This document shows, piece after piece, positions 1 through 9,560 of a stretch of DNA of 64,000 nt. The translations under genes were made by a program, and so were the position numbers. Source of the stretch: Auxenochlorella pyrenoidosa (Eukaryota; Chlorophyta; Trebouxiophyceae; Chlorellales; Chlorellaceae); the NCBI GenBank assembly GCA_001430745.1, contig KQ481942.1, forward strand, positions 86,556-150,555, in the 5' to 3' direction. The notes below the pieces were generated by a model, which made no database searches, had not been told where the DNA came from, and worked only from the letters and a program-made list of their open reading frames with translations. Each line of letters opens with the position of its first letter. The stretch's first letter is position 1.

Positions 1-31
<31 letters not shown>

Positions 32-110
32 GGTAGGTGGTGGGTGGGGTGGGGGTGGGGTGGGGGTGGGGTGGGGGGGGGGTCGGGGGTCGGGGCGGCG
101 GCGGGGCGGC
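1..110. repeat. GA microsatellite followed by G-rich tract
   Basis: The window opens with about 14 GA dinucleotides, then a long run of G with scattered T, A and C. It lies in the first large intron or beyond the coding exons of the exportin-like gene that leaves the window here. No coding potential is visible on either strand. It is simple sequence typical of introns in this genome. Confidence 0.9.
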
Positions 111-402
111 GGGGGTTGCAGGGGGGACCCAGATGATGGGGTGCAGGCAGGGGAGGGGCCGTGTGGCGCTGGTGGCGCCGTGCAGCACGGCAGCTGCGCG
201 CTTGCGATAGGGTCGGGCGAGCCTTCAAGGTGCAAGTTGAAGATTGTTTGGCAATGGCAACAGGAGGGCGACACGGCCGCGTCAATACCGTGGCACCGCA
301 GGCATGAAGGGATCGCAGGGTGGACGCCATGACAAGCAGGCAAGAGGACAGGGCTTGGGCAGTGACGCCCCGGACGCATGTTGTCCGTCCACCAAAGCCC
401 AC

Positions 403-775
403 CTTGCAGTGTGCCACATACTCTGTCGAGGTGCTAAACACGCGCAGCATCTGCTCCGCCTGCGCCCGCTCCTGCGGCACCTGCACAGTTTCGACGACCG
501 GGCGGCAGCGGACGACGTGGGCACAGGCAGCCCGGTCGATCCAGCCGCCTTGGAGGCCGGCACGCGGATTCAATGGCCACTTCCCCTCGCTCCGAGCGCT
601 CTCCATCATAGGCGCGACCGCCAGGCATGGGCAGGCGAGGCACGGGGATCAGATCGGTCGCCTGGGCTGTCGCCGGGGCGCGTGAGCATGCCTGTGAATT
701 GTAAAGCCGCTCGCATAGCGCCTCCAAGTCCGCCAGCTGCAGCTGGGTCGCAGCCAGCGGCACGGCCCCAGACAT
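403..775 (-). CDS. Exportin-7-like protein, N-terminal fragment (runs off left edge)
   Basis: Two coding exons are visible (775-692 and 480-403). Joined, they begin MSGAVPLAATQ and continue through LADLEALCERLYNSQ into VPQERAQAEQMLRVF and STEYVAHCK. This aligns without gaps to the N-terminus of exportin-7/RanBP16, a nuclear transport receptor of the importin-beta superfamily that carries cargo with Ran-GTP. The rest of the HEAT-repeat protein, normally about 1,000 residues, must lie to the left. The first intron has a GC donor (691-690) and an ordinary AG acceptor; phase 0 on both sides and the gap-free alignment support this. Exon 2 ends at a GT donor and no further exon was recognised before the edge. 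The family call rests on about 54 residues, so another importin-beta member is possible. Confidence 0.6.
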
Positions 776-1027
776 CGCTGAGTTGCGCCTCTACAGGGAC
801 TGCTGCATTGGCGATCACAGAGGGAGGCGTGCGATGATGAGGATTGGCCGCCGAAGCGGGCAACCTTCGTCGAGAATGGAATTGCGGAGCATGTCGCAGC
901 AGTCGTGCGACTTGCATTCTTCCTGGTCACAATCCCTTGCATTGCCAGCATTGCAGGGCGCTGTTGGCATCGAGGTGGCCCCGAAAACGCAAACTTGCAC
1001 AAACCCCACCCCTCTTCCGTCGCTGAA
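776..1027. promoter_or_regulatory. Divergent promoter spacer, exportin-like / Ycf49-like
   Basis: 252 bp separate the start codons of two divergently transcribed genes. The spacer must hold both 5' UTRs and both core promoters. I see no clear TATA box or named element. Confidence 0.4.
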
Positions 1028-2400
1028 ATGGCCAGCCCCGCCGCCTGCAGCGTGCAGGGCACCATGTTGAGCAGCCCGTGGTGCCGTGCAGGGACCCGCA
1101 CAGGCGCCAGCTGCAGAGCAGCCTGGTTGCCGACCCGCCAGCAGCGGCGGGCACTGGTCGTGGCGGCAGCAGCCAAGCTCGGCGGCAGCAGCAGCAGTCC
1201 GGCGGCTGTGCAGACCGCGGCGACACAGGCAGCGACCCTGGTCGCCAGCCCCGCAGCTGCCACGGCTGCCGCGCTGCTCCTGGGTGCGGCAATGGCCGGG
1301 CCAGCCGCTGCGTTTGAGATCCATGCCGAGCCGGCCAACGCGCTGAGCCTGCCCACCTGGGCTGTGCACACCTCGTCCGTGCTTGAGTGGGTCACCGCCA
1401 TGGGACTCATGTGAGGCCACTCAAGGGCGGTCCGCAGCTGAGGGCGTACATACGACGCATGCCTGACCACACAGCATGCCCGCGCGTGGCCTCGCACATC
1501 CGAGGCAGTCGCGCTGCCTGCAGCAGCCCGTGGGCACCCAGCACGACCTGCCCATCGCTGCGGCTTCCAGATGGAAGGTGGCCCAGCGCCGGCGCTGCCC
1601 TGTCGCACACCCCTGCTCCAGCGCCAGCCATGGCCACCGCCTATCTGTCCCTTTCCCTGCGCAGGTGGCGGTATGGAGAGGTTAGCGGCAACCCGCGGTG
1701 GAAGGGCATGGCGTGGGGCATGATGCCCTCCCTCGGCTCCGCCATGTGCGCCTGCACCTGGCACCTGTTCTACAACAGCCCGGACCTTGAGGTAAGCACC
1801 TGTGGGCCTTTTGTGGGGGAGCTGCCGCCCTGGCGTGGGTTCAGTGCATCAGGAGTCGGGGACCAGAGGGGCTGCAAGGCACGTGCTGCCGGGCGTGAGC
1901 GCCGCTGGCAGCAGCCCGCGCTGGAGACAGGGCAGGCGTGGGCGGATTGCAGCATAGCAGGGAGCTCCTCTGGGGCAGGGAGGGCACACGGCTCGCCGGG
2001 CACGGCTTGGGAGCCGAAGTAGTCCCCATCTCAGTTTCATGGCCTGGTGGCCCTCTGCATCCAGCGCCCACACCAGCCGCCTATGGGAACAAAGGAACGA
2101 CCACTCTGCGCCGCTGTGCCTGCGCCCTGCAGTTCCTGGTGGCCCTGCAGGCAGCGCTCACAGTGGTGGGCAACTTCACCTGCTGGTGAGCCGAGGGCCC
2201 GCTGCGCCGTAGCATGGCACCTGCTGTGTGCATGCATGCTGGCCAGCCTGCCAGCGTTCTGCCTGCCGAGCCAGCGCCGCGCCTGCGCATGGTGTGGGCG
2301 TCTCCTGCTTTCCCGCCCCACCGCCCACGCTGCCTTGACGTCGTGCAGGTGGGCGGCGTACCGCATCTACAAGGGCGCGCAGCAGGAACAGGGCGCCTGA
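1028..2400 (+). CDS. Ycf49-like (DUF2499) plastid membrane protein
   Basis: Four exons (1028-1410, 1665-1791, 2133-2185, 2349-2400) encode about 204 residues. The first ~90 residues are rich in Ala, Ser, Thr and Arg with almost no acidic residues, as in a chloroplast transit peptide. The mature part runs from AEPANALSLPTWAVHTSSV through MWRYGEVSGNPRWKG, CACTWHLFYNSPDLE and ALTVVGNFTC to AAYRIYK. This is the conserved Ycf49/DUF2499 pattern shared by cyanobacteria, algal plastid genomes and plant nuclear genes. Its biochemical role is unknown. The short hydrophobic stretches suggest a membrane protein of the thylakoid or envelope. Intron phases are 2, 0 and 2 and all splice sites are GT-AG. A TGTAA signal lies about 110 nt after the stop. 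The start is the ATG opening the transit-peptide-like sequence; no upstream in-frame start looks better. Confidence 0.88.
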
Positions 2401-2827
2401 GCTGCTGCAGCGGTGGCGGGCAGCGGAAGCCGCCCGCCGCAGCAGCTGTCCTGCCATGCGCCCTGCCGCTGCACCAGCCTCCTGCCCGAGCCTCTTTTTG
2501 GCGGGACTCTGTGTAACAGATGAATGCGAGCTGAGCCTGAAGCGATGCCGTCCGCTTGAAACGCATGCTTGTGTTTTGTCACATGCGGTCCTGATGCAGT
2601 TGCTCCTGCTTGCCTGCTGCTTGATATGCTTCTGTGAACAGCGCGGAACCGGGAATAGCATCAAGAGCACGGTGCATTTTGCCGAGCCTGCATGCCTGAC
2701 ATAGTGTGCGACTCCAACCCATCCGCACTCCTTCCTGCGTGGCATATCATGCTTAGCCCGTTCAGCCACTGAGCTTCTCGCCAGAATTATGAGGCATTGC
2801 CATACAAAGAAACCAAGGAAGAAGAAC
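2401..2827. other. Convergent intergenic region
   Basis: 427 bp between two convergent stop codons. It contains the 3' UTR and TGTAA signal of the Ycf49-like gene (2512-2516) and the unmarked 3' UTR of the opposite gene. Nothing else is visible. Confidence 0.5.
2512..2516 (+). terminator. TGTAA polyadenylation signal, Ycf49-like gene
   Basis: The canonical green-algal polyadenylation motif TGTAA, 112 nt after the stop codon. Confidence 0.6.
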
Positions 2828-4839
2828 TCATTGTGTGCCGGTTGGCTGGGGCAGCTGCTGCGGCTGCTGCTGCTGCTGCTGGCCTAGCTGCAGCGCCCCC
2901 TGCTGTGCCTCCGTGCCTGCTGCTTGCTGCTGCTGGGCTGCCGCCTGCTGCTGCTGCGCCTGCTGCGCCTGCTGCGCCGCTGCAGCAGCCTGCTGAGCTG
3001 CGTCTCCCACCCCAGCTGCAGCCTGCTGCCCATCAGCACCTTCGATGGCTCCTGCATCCTGCGTAGCCGCCACCGCAGCAGCGGGCAACGGCTCGCAGGG
3101 GCAGAGGCGGCGCACGCTGCCTGCGGCCTGGCTGCAGTTGAAGGCGGGGCCGGGCTGGCCGGGGAAGGGCGGCAGCACGGCGCAGAAGGCGGGGCGCTGG
3201 TGCTTGGGGGCGCTGCCCTCGATGTAGCCAGGAAACTCTCTTTGGTCGGCGGCAGCCGCGCCGCAGCCTGCAGGCAGGGAGGGAGCAGCACGTGCAGTGG
3301 GCCTCGCGTCCCTCCTCAGGGCCCCACTCGGCATCGAGCGTCCCCTCGCCTGCCTCGCTCCTTTCCTCTGCCTGCACAGCTGTGCCGTCGCAGCCCCAGC
3401 CCCACCTGCTTCACACATGAACTTGGCCCGCAGGCTGTTGCAGTCGTTCAGGCCCGCAAAGTGCTCCGCCTTGCATGCCATGCCCTTGGCCGCGCAGGCG
3501 GCGTCGCAGGGCTGGGCAGCCGCGCCGGCCACCAGTTTGATGCTCTTGGGCAGCGGCGGCGCGGGTGGCACCGGCACATGCGGCCGGCCCAGCTGCAAGG
3601 GATTGGCCCGAAACGAACACGCAATCCACAGTGACAGCCCAGTCAAAGAGGTTTGGAGTAACAAACCATGCATGCTGTGCAAAGCTGGGGAGAAGGCGCA
3701 GGAGCTACCAGTGCACACGGCACGCCTATCCCCTGCTGCCCGCAATGCTTGCCCTCCCAGAGCCCTGCTCGCCTTTGAGAAGCAGTATCTGCGGTCCAGA
3801 ATGAACGCGTTCTCGTGCTGCGTGCTGCGAGCGGTAGTGCGGCACACTGCCTGGCAGTACTCAAACGGCGTCTCCCAGTGGCCTGTCTCGGGCCTGCATG
3901 GTGCGACAGAGCGGCAAATGTGTGTACGGAATGAGCGTAAAAAGGCACGGCCAGCACTTGTAGGGCGGCATGGGCGGAGCGCTGTCAGGCCGTGAAGCTG
4001 CGCGCCACCATGCCTGGCCTGGCCTGTCCCTTGAAAGATCGAATTAAACAAGTAAGAAAAAGCAGATTATTCCGAATTCAAGCAGAGCTCACTTGTTGCG
4101 GCCGCGGTAGATGTCGTGCATGTGCGCCTCCGGCTCGTTGTCGGGCTTGAGGCAGCACGACACGCAGTGCTCGTACTGCGAGCAGCACTTGTCCTCGGCC
4201 TCGCACCTACACCGGCGCCACGGACGCAGCAGCACAATCCATGAGGCGGTATTCATCAGGTTGCACAGCAGGGCAGGATGCTGTACGGCCAGTTGCCGTG
4301 GCTGCTGCGCGCAAGCGGCACGTCAGCGGGCGCGCCCCTCACGTGTCGCACGTGTGCTGCTGGCCCGTGGTGCAGCAGCCGGTCTGGTGGTCTAGCTGCT
4401 GCCGTGCGCAAACCATGCCACGATCGTCAGCGATGTACCATCTGCATGAGCACATAGGCAGCAGGTGAGCGCTGGCGGGCGGCGGCGGCGGCAAGATCGG
4501 CGGCGCGCAGCGCAGGTAGCAGGGGGAGGCTCCAGGCTGCGGAGTGCGATCACCTGCCGGACGCGGTGTTGCTGCAGCCCTGGGGTAGCTGTTGAAGCAG
4601 CCTGCGACAGCAAGAGGGAGAGAAGGACCGGTCTCGCAGAGCGGGCGGCTTTGTGCGCAGTGCGAGCGATCGGTGTGCCTCCGAGCTCACTGGTGGGCGC
4701 ACCTGCCATGTTGCTGCCCCGCCGCGGCGCTGGCGGGACCGCCGCTTAGCAGGGCGGCTAAAAGCAGTCCCGCAAAGTACCAGATCATCGTTCGGAGGGT
4801 CGGAAATAGGAACGCCAGGGTAGGGAGCCGTGCCACCAT
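2828..4839 (-). CDS. SPRING/DUF2054-like membrane protein with Cys-rich extension
   Basis: Seven exons (4839-4703, 4601-4554, 4441-4343, 4206-4093, 3893-3773, 3592-3406, 3267-2828) give about 381 residues. An N-terminal hydrophobic segment (residues ~9-35) is a signal anchor. The next ~140 residues carry every landmark of the C12orf49/SPRING family (PF10218): CSNTASGR, ADDRGMVC, GCC, CCSQYEHCVSCCLKP and CRTTARSTQHENAF. In animals SPRING is a Golgi protein needed for site-1 protease to act on SREBP. After this comes a second Cys-rich segment (CDAACAAKGMACKAEHF, LRAKFMCEAGC, VRRLCPC), as I recall it from plant DUF2054 proteins, then a Gln/Ala-rich tail of about 70 residues. Intron 5 has a GC donor (3772-3771); the others are GT-AG. 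The start is the ATG just before the anchor; an in-frame upstream start would add 28 residues. A secretory-pathway role is inferred from the family. Confidence 0.8.
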
Positions 4840-5120
4840 GATCAGAGGCAGCTGGCTCCGCCGGCAGCATGCTGCGGCACCTGGCACAGGCGGCATGTCG
4901 CAGCACCCTGGCCACGCTCCCATGCTCTCTTCCTCCTTGCTCTACGTTGTGCACAACCGTCACAACAAAAATAGCGAGCTCTGGCCACTGACAGTGCCTT
5001 GGATCATTGGAGCGCGGCTGCTTACGCAAAATGAACTAGGGGTCATGAAGCTGGCAATTCAGTTACCTGCTGTCGTTGGGATGCATGCAATCCTTCTCCC
5101 TCTTATGTGCTCCTTCATTT

Positions 5121-5125
5121 TTACA
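5121..5125 (-). terminator. TGTAA polyadenylation signal, ankyrin gene
   Basis: TGTAA on the minus strand, about 60 nt after the stop of the ankyrin-repeat gene and within the 345-bp spacer before the SPRING-like gene. The rest of that spacer shows nothing recognisable. Confidence 0.5.
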
Positions 5126-5184
5126 GGCAAGCAAGCAGAGCCACCGACAGCCACGCACGATTGGTCGGCACCAGAATGCAGGCC

Positions 5185-7104
5185 TCAAGCGTCCACACTC
5201 AGGCACAGCATGTGCTGCACAAGCGCCGGCGGCAGAGTGCAATCGAGGCGGCGCGCCTGCACGCGCCCCAGGCACAGCGCAAACGTGCGCAGCCTCAGCA
5301 GGTCGGACCGCGGCAAGCGATGCACCAGCTGCCTGCCCTGCCCGGCTGCCAGCGCCGCCGGCAGCGCGCGCCCCAGGCTGGGGCAGGCAAAGGGCACCGC
5401 ATCCCACTCTGCCGCTGTCAGTGGGCCCTGGCTATGATGGAATCCGGCAGCAGCGGCCAGCCGCGCTCCGGCCCGGCGCGGCGCAGTGCCTGCAGAACTT
5501 GAATGGCCGGGCCTGCCGAGATGAGGGCTCTTGCTACAGCCTGCCGCGCACCCACTGCTTGGATGGTGCTGCGCCCCAGCGCTAGCTCCAGCGGAAGCGC
5601 TCCGCCCGGTGCAGGCATCGCCGCCGCCTCGGGCGCCGCCTGCAGGAGGAACCGCACCGCCGCCTCTGCCCCTTCAAGCCCAGCCACGGCAGCCGCATCG
5701 TGCAGCGGGCAGTAGCCCATCCGATCGCGAGCGACAGCGCCCGCCGGGAAGGCTGCCAGCAGCAGTTGGATGGTGGGGGCATGCGCTGCCTGAGCCGCGG
5801 CGTGCAGCGGCAGCCGTTCCATCTGGTCGGCCTCCTGCGCCATGCTGGGCGCCGTGGCTAGCAGCTCTGCCACAGCTGCGCTGGTCTTTGTCCAGCGAGT
5901 GGCACCAGCGGCTAGGTGCAAGGGAAAGTCGCCGTTCAGAGTGGCTACTGTGACGGCCTGTGGAGCGGCCGCCAGCAGCAGGCGTATTGCAGCCGCATGC
6001 ACGCCCGCCTGCGCTTCTGAAACCACTGCAGGGCCGGCCGTGTGGCTGAGGTTGGTGCCACCTGTCGTCCCGACTGCCGCCGCCGCCGCATGTAGGGGCA
6101 GACAGCCGTGCCTGTCGGCAGCGGCAGCGCTGCCTGGTGCCGCATCCAGCAGCACCCGCATGGCCTCAAGGTGGCACCCCGAGCTGGCAGCATGCAGCGG
6201 TTGCGCTCCCAAAGTGTCGTGCGCTGTCATGGCTTCAGGGGCAATGCACATGGCCAGTCGCAGGGCGGCTGAATGCCCGCCCCCTGCAGCGGCAAACAGC
6301 AGCTGGCTCGCTGCAGCCGCTGCAGTCCGCGTCAGGCCCAGACCTGCAGCCACACAGGGGTACGAAATGGGGGGCTGAGTTGGCTGTTTGCTGTGGCATG
6401 CATGCAGTGGCCGACAGCTGACAGAGAAAGCAGGAAAGAACGGAAATACCCCTCTGCAGGCCGGAAAGGCGATGGCCAGTGAGGCAAGGCAAGCCCTCGC
6501 CATGGCATGGTCTCACCACCTGTTGGGCGCTGCGCCCACAGTGCACACGCCTGCAGCTGCCTGACCATCTCTACGGGGCCGGCGGCTGCCAGCGCAGAGT
6601 GAGCGGCAGCACTCAGGTGGGCAGGCCCCTGGTCGCTGCGCCGGGTGCGCAGGCACAGCTGCTCCAACGGCCTTTGAGCCAGCGCCGCCTCCATCACTGC
6701 GCACATCGCAGTGGTAGTTGGAGGGAGGAAAGGCACCACTGTTCAATGGCTCGCAGCGGGAACAGAGCTGATGGGGTGCTGCAACTGGGCGGCTGTGGTC
6801 AAGCGCGCGTGACCGATCAACCTCGGCCGGCCTCACCCGCCAACGCGTCCAAGAACAGATCAGCGGTCAGCTGGCTCTTCAGGCCTGAAACAGCATACTC
6901 CTGCCCTTCTATGGGCAACACAACCTGCAGGGAAGCCGAGGGCGGAGCAATTGGGCGCCGCCGGAGCTGCGGCGGGCGGCAAGCGGAGGCAGCGGCGAAC
7001 TCGGCCTCTCGAGGTGTCGGACGAGCAGCCAAGTCGGTCAGCATCACCTTGAAGCCGCGCCAGTCCTTGCTGATCGTCCCCTGGGGCACCGAGGCGGCTG
7101 CCAT
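5185..7104 (-). CDS. Ankyrin-repeat protein, apparent frameshift near 5430
   Basis: Three exons (7104-6837, 6696-6520, 6343 onward) encode a protein whose central part is six or more ankyrin repeats of the form PLHAAA...AIRLLLAAAP. There is no catalytic domain. Such repeats bind other proteins, and solitary ankyrin proteins are numerous in Chlorella-type algae. The N-terminal ~90 residues are not recognised. The exon-3 frame ends at a TGA at 5418-5420, giving about 456 residues. Another frame takes over at once and reads PLTAAEWDAVPFACPSLGRA to a stop at 5185, adding about 75 residues that resemble the usual C-terminus of these proteins. No plausible intron joins the two frames, so one base seems to be missing near 5425-5435. 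Whether this is an assembly error, a polymorphism or a real truncation cannot be told from sequence alone. Confidence 0.7.
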
Positions 7105-7329
7105 CGTCGAAGCGCTCTGAGGGTGTCTTGAAGCGGCTTCAGGAGGACCGAGTCGCTCTTACCGAGAGCAGTGCGCGGGAAGGGGAAAGTGCGGGTGACC
7201 TTGCAATGAAAGCGGCCTGGAAAAAAGAGGCCGCAGCATGGGCGGCGCGGACGGCCGGCCAGCAATGCGCAGGCAGCGAGGGCTCTACCGTTATGTACCA
7301 GCTTCGCACCTCGTGGCCTATGCACTGGT

Positions 7330-7745
7330 GAGTGTGTCATACAACGGATGCATGGGCACAAAAACTGTGCACCCAACATACTGTTGGTGGCTGCTGTGCG
7401 GGCATGCAAGCAGTGCGCCTGTGCGCCCAGATTGCAACATTGCTGTTCAAGCGGTGGCAGTACCGCATGCTTACACCCCCTACGGCCTGGACAGATGTGA
7501 TATATCATATAAGCTGACTGAGAACCAAAGCAACCAACGTCAGCCATGCACACAGGGGCAGGCATGATGGGCATGGAGCAGGTCAACGGCCTGAAGGGGG
7601 AGCCTGCACCAGCAGTGGGTGTCACATCAGGTCCTGCAGCAGGCACCTGTGGGCAGGAGGCCTCCTGCAGCACCTAATGCACCTTCTCCAGGGGCTCCTT
7701 GGCGAGCAGCATGCTTGCAGTCAAAGGCAGCGGATGGCGCCGGCT
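7330..7745 (-). pseudogene. Decayed copy of the histone deacetylase 3' end
   Basis: This stretch is a diverged copy of 9095-9560, which holds the last exon and 3' region of the HDA14-like deacetylase gene. Shared blocks include GTGGCTGCTGTGCGGGCATG, CATATAAGCTGACTGAGAA and GAGCAGGTC-ACGGCCTG. The minus strand still encodes a degenerate LLAKEPLEKV, matching the real C-terminal LLEEPLEKV. There is no intact reading frame. The rest of the 7105-7881 spacer holds only the 5' regions of the ankyrin and F-box genes. Confidence 0.7.
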
Positions 7746-7881
7746 GCACAGCAGACGGAGAGCAGCTGGCACGAAGGACAGGCAGACACGGTGTGAAGTC
7801 GCAGTCATCTGCCTCGGCAGGCTTGTCTGCGGACTCCTCACGGTTGGAACAAGCCAGGGAACGAGCAGACGTGCTGGCAAC

Positions 7882-9029
7882 ATGCGGCCCTGCTGGGCGC
7901 ACCTGCCACTGGAGGTTCTAAAGCTGGTGGTGGATGGGCTGCACCAGGAGGACATGTGAGCTTGGAGAGGGCTGCTGCAGCCGTGGAAAGCCAACCCCTG
8001 CTGCCTGCCGAGGCCGTTCCCCGCCCGCCCGCCTGCAGGCTGCGCTGCCGCCTGGTGTGCAAAGCATGGGCCGTGGTGCCTCCCAGGGAGTTGGACGCCT
8101 CAAGCATGGCTTATCATGATACGCAGGAGCGGCAGCACACAGCGGCTTCGGCGCTAGCAGCCTGCGGCAGCCTTGCCCTCTTCTTGGGCCGCCCAAGCAT
8201 GTGCTCCTGCCTTGAGAAGCTGAATTTGAGTCACATGCCCAAGGAGTTGCCCAGCGCCGCCCTTGCGGCCCTGATCATGCAAGTGCCACGCTGCGCACCC
8301 TCGCTGCGTCGCCTGACGCTGGAGCAGCACGGTATGGACGCTGCCACGCTGCGCTGCTGTGCCCGTGCCCTGGCGCAGCTGCCACGCCTCACCGATTTGA
8401 AGCTGCTCTTCCACGGCTCCATGCCCATCACTCCTTTCTCTCAGATCTCCAGCCTGCGATATCTCTACATCGACTGCGAGGGCAGCGCTGACTTTCTGCC
8501 CACCGCCCCCCTGCCCCATCTGCGTGCGATAACAGTAGAAAATGACGCCCAGGTGGCATGGGATAAGCTGCCCAGCTTGGAATACATTTGTTGTGATCTG
8601 CGCACCCCGCTCGACCTGTCGGCCTGCGCCCCCAACCTCCGCTGTCTATGTTCGATGGACGCGCCGGTGATCTCTCCTCTACCGCGCCTGCACACCCTGA
8701 CCTGCGTCCTTGCCAAGCTTCCTAGCTTCAGCACTTCGTTGCCTGCCCTCAGACAGCTGGCCCTTGACTGTAGGACACCCGCAGAGTTCCAATTTCCCCT
8801 CCCACGAGCTGTTCGGCGTGCACTGCAGGGCCTCCCCGCGCTGAAGCAGTTGCACATCTTCCCATCTGGTGGGCACTCGTTAGAAGCCCGTCCGCTGGCC
8901 GACCTTGATGCGGTTGCGCGTCTGCAGCGCCTGCTGCCGCATGTTACGCTGTCATTTGCCCATTGCTCGTTCGGAGAGTGGTGGTATCAGGAGTTCGACA
9001 TGACCCCTGTGGGCTTCCCCCTGAGCTGA
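7882..9029 (+). CDS. F-box/LRR-like protein
   Basis: Two exons (7882-7955, 8039-9029) encode about 354 residues. The intron splits an N-terminal F-box: WAHLPLEVLKLVVDGLHQED in exon 1, then RCRLVCKAWA in exon 2. F-boxes bind SKP1 and bring substrates to SCF ubiquitin ligases. The following ~300 residues contain irregular leucine-rich stretches (SCLEKLNLS, SLRRLTLEQ, LTDLKLL, SLRYLYID, LRCLCS, LRQLALD, LKQLHIF), as in F-box/LRR substrate receptors. There is no membrane segment. The gene sits between two copies of the deacetylase 3' end, so it may have arrived or been trapped by a local duplication. A TGTAA motif follows about 170 nt after the stop. The substrate is unknown. Confidence 0.75.
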
Positions 9030-9094
9030 GGCTTGTAAGCACATGCAGGCGCCAAGGTCCATGTCAGTCTGGTGCGCAGCAATAGCTCTGGCTG

Positions 9095-9560
9095 GTGGTC
9101 CCTGACAGATGACGGATGCAAGGGTACAGAAACTGTGCCAGCACACACCTGGTGGCTGCTGTGCGGGCATGCAAGCAGTGGGCACGCGCGTCCAGAGTGT
9201 AACGTTGCTGTTCAACCCTGATACTGAGAAAGCGGTGCCAGTACCGCACACGCTTTCACTCCTGATGGCCTGGAATGATGTAATACATCATATAAGCTGA
9301 CTGAGAAGCAAGGCAATAAACGTCGGCCCCGCAAACGGGGCAGGCAGGACGGGCGTGGAGCAGGTCGACGGCCTGCAGGGGTAGCCTGCACCAGCACGGA
9401 TGGTTGCTTCCGGTCCCGCAACAGGCATCTTTGGGCAGTGGGTGGGCCTTACAGCCCGTGGATGCGCCGCGCCTCCTGCAACACCTGCTGCACCTTTTCC
9501 AGCGGCTCCTCGAGCAGCTTTCGGTCAAAGGAGTCGGAGGGCGCCTCGCCCAGCACGCCT
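9095..9560. repeat. Parent copy of the duplicated deacetylase 3' segment
   Basis: This segment covers the last exon and 3' flank of the deacetylase gene and recurs, diverged, at 7330-7745 in the same orientation. The two copies bracket the F-box gene and are about 1.8 kb apart. Confidence 0.7.
9198..9202 (+). terminator. TGTAA polyadenylation signal, F-box gene
   Basis: TGTAA 169 nt downstream of the F-box gene stop codon. It lies inside the duplicated segment, so it may be fortuitous. Confidence 0.4.

Noticed and set aside
2828..4051. Single 407-residue minus-strand frame as one uninterrupted exon
   Set aside because: Conserved SPRING motifs fall in separate blocks with phase-matched splice sites between them, and the in-between translation is unlike any homologue.
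7330..9560. Duplicated 3' segment considered as a transposon pair
   Set aside because: One copy contains the genuine last coding exon of the deacetylase, so a segmental duplication explains it better. No terminal repeats or transposase were seen.
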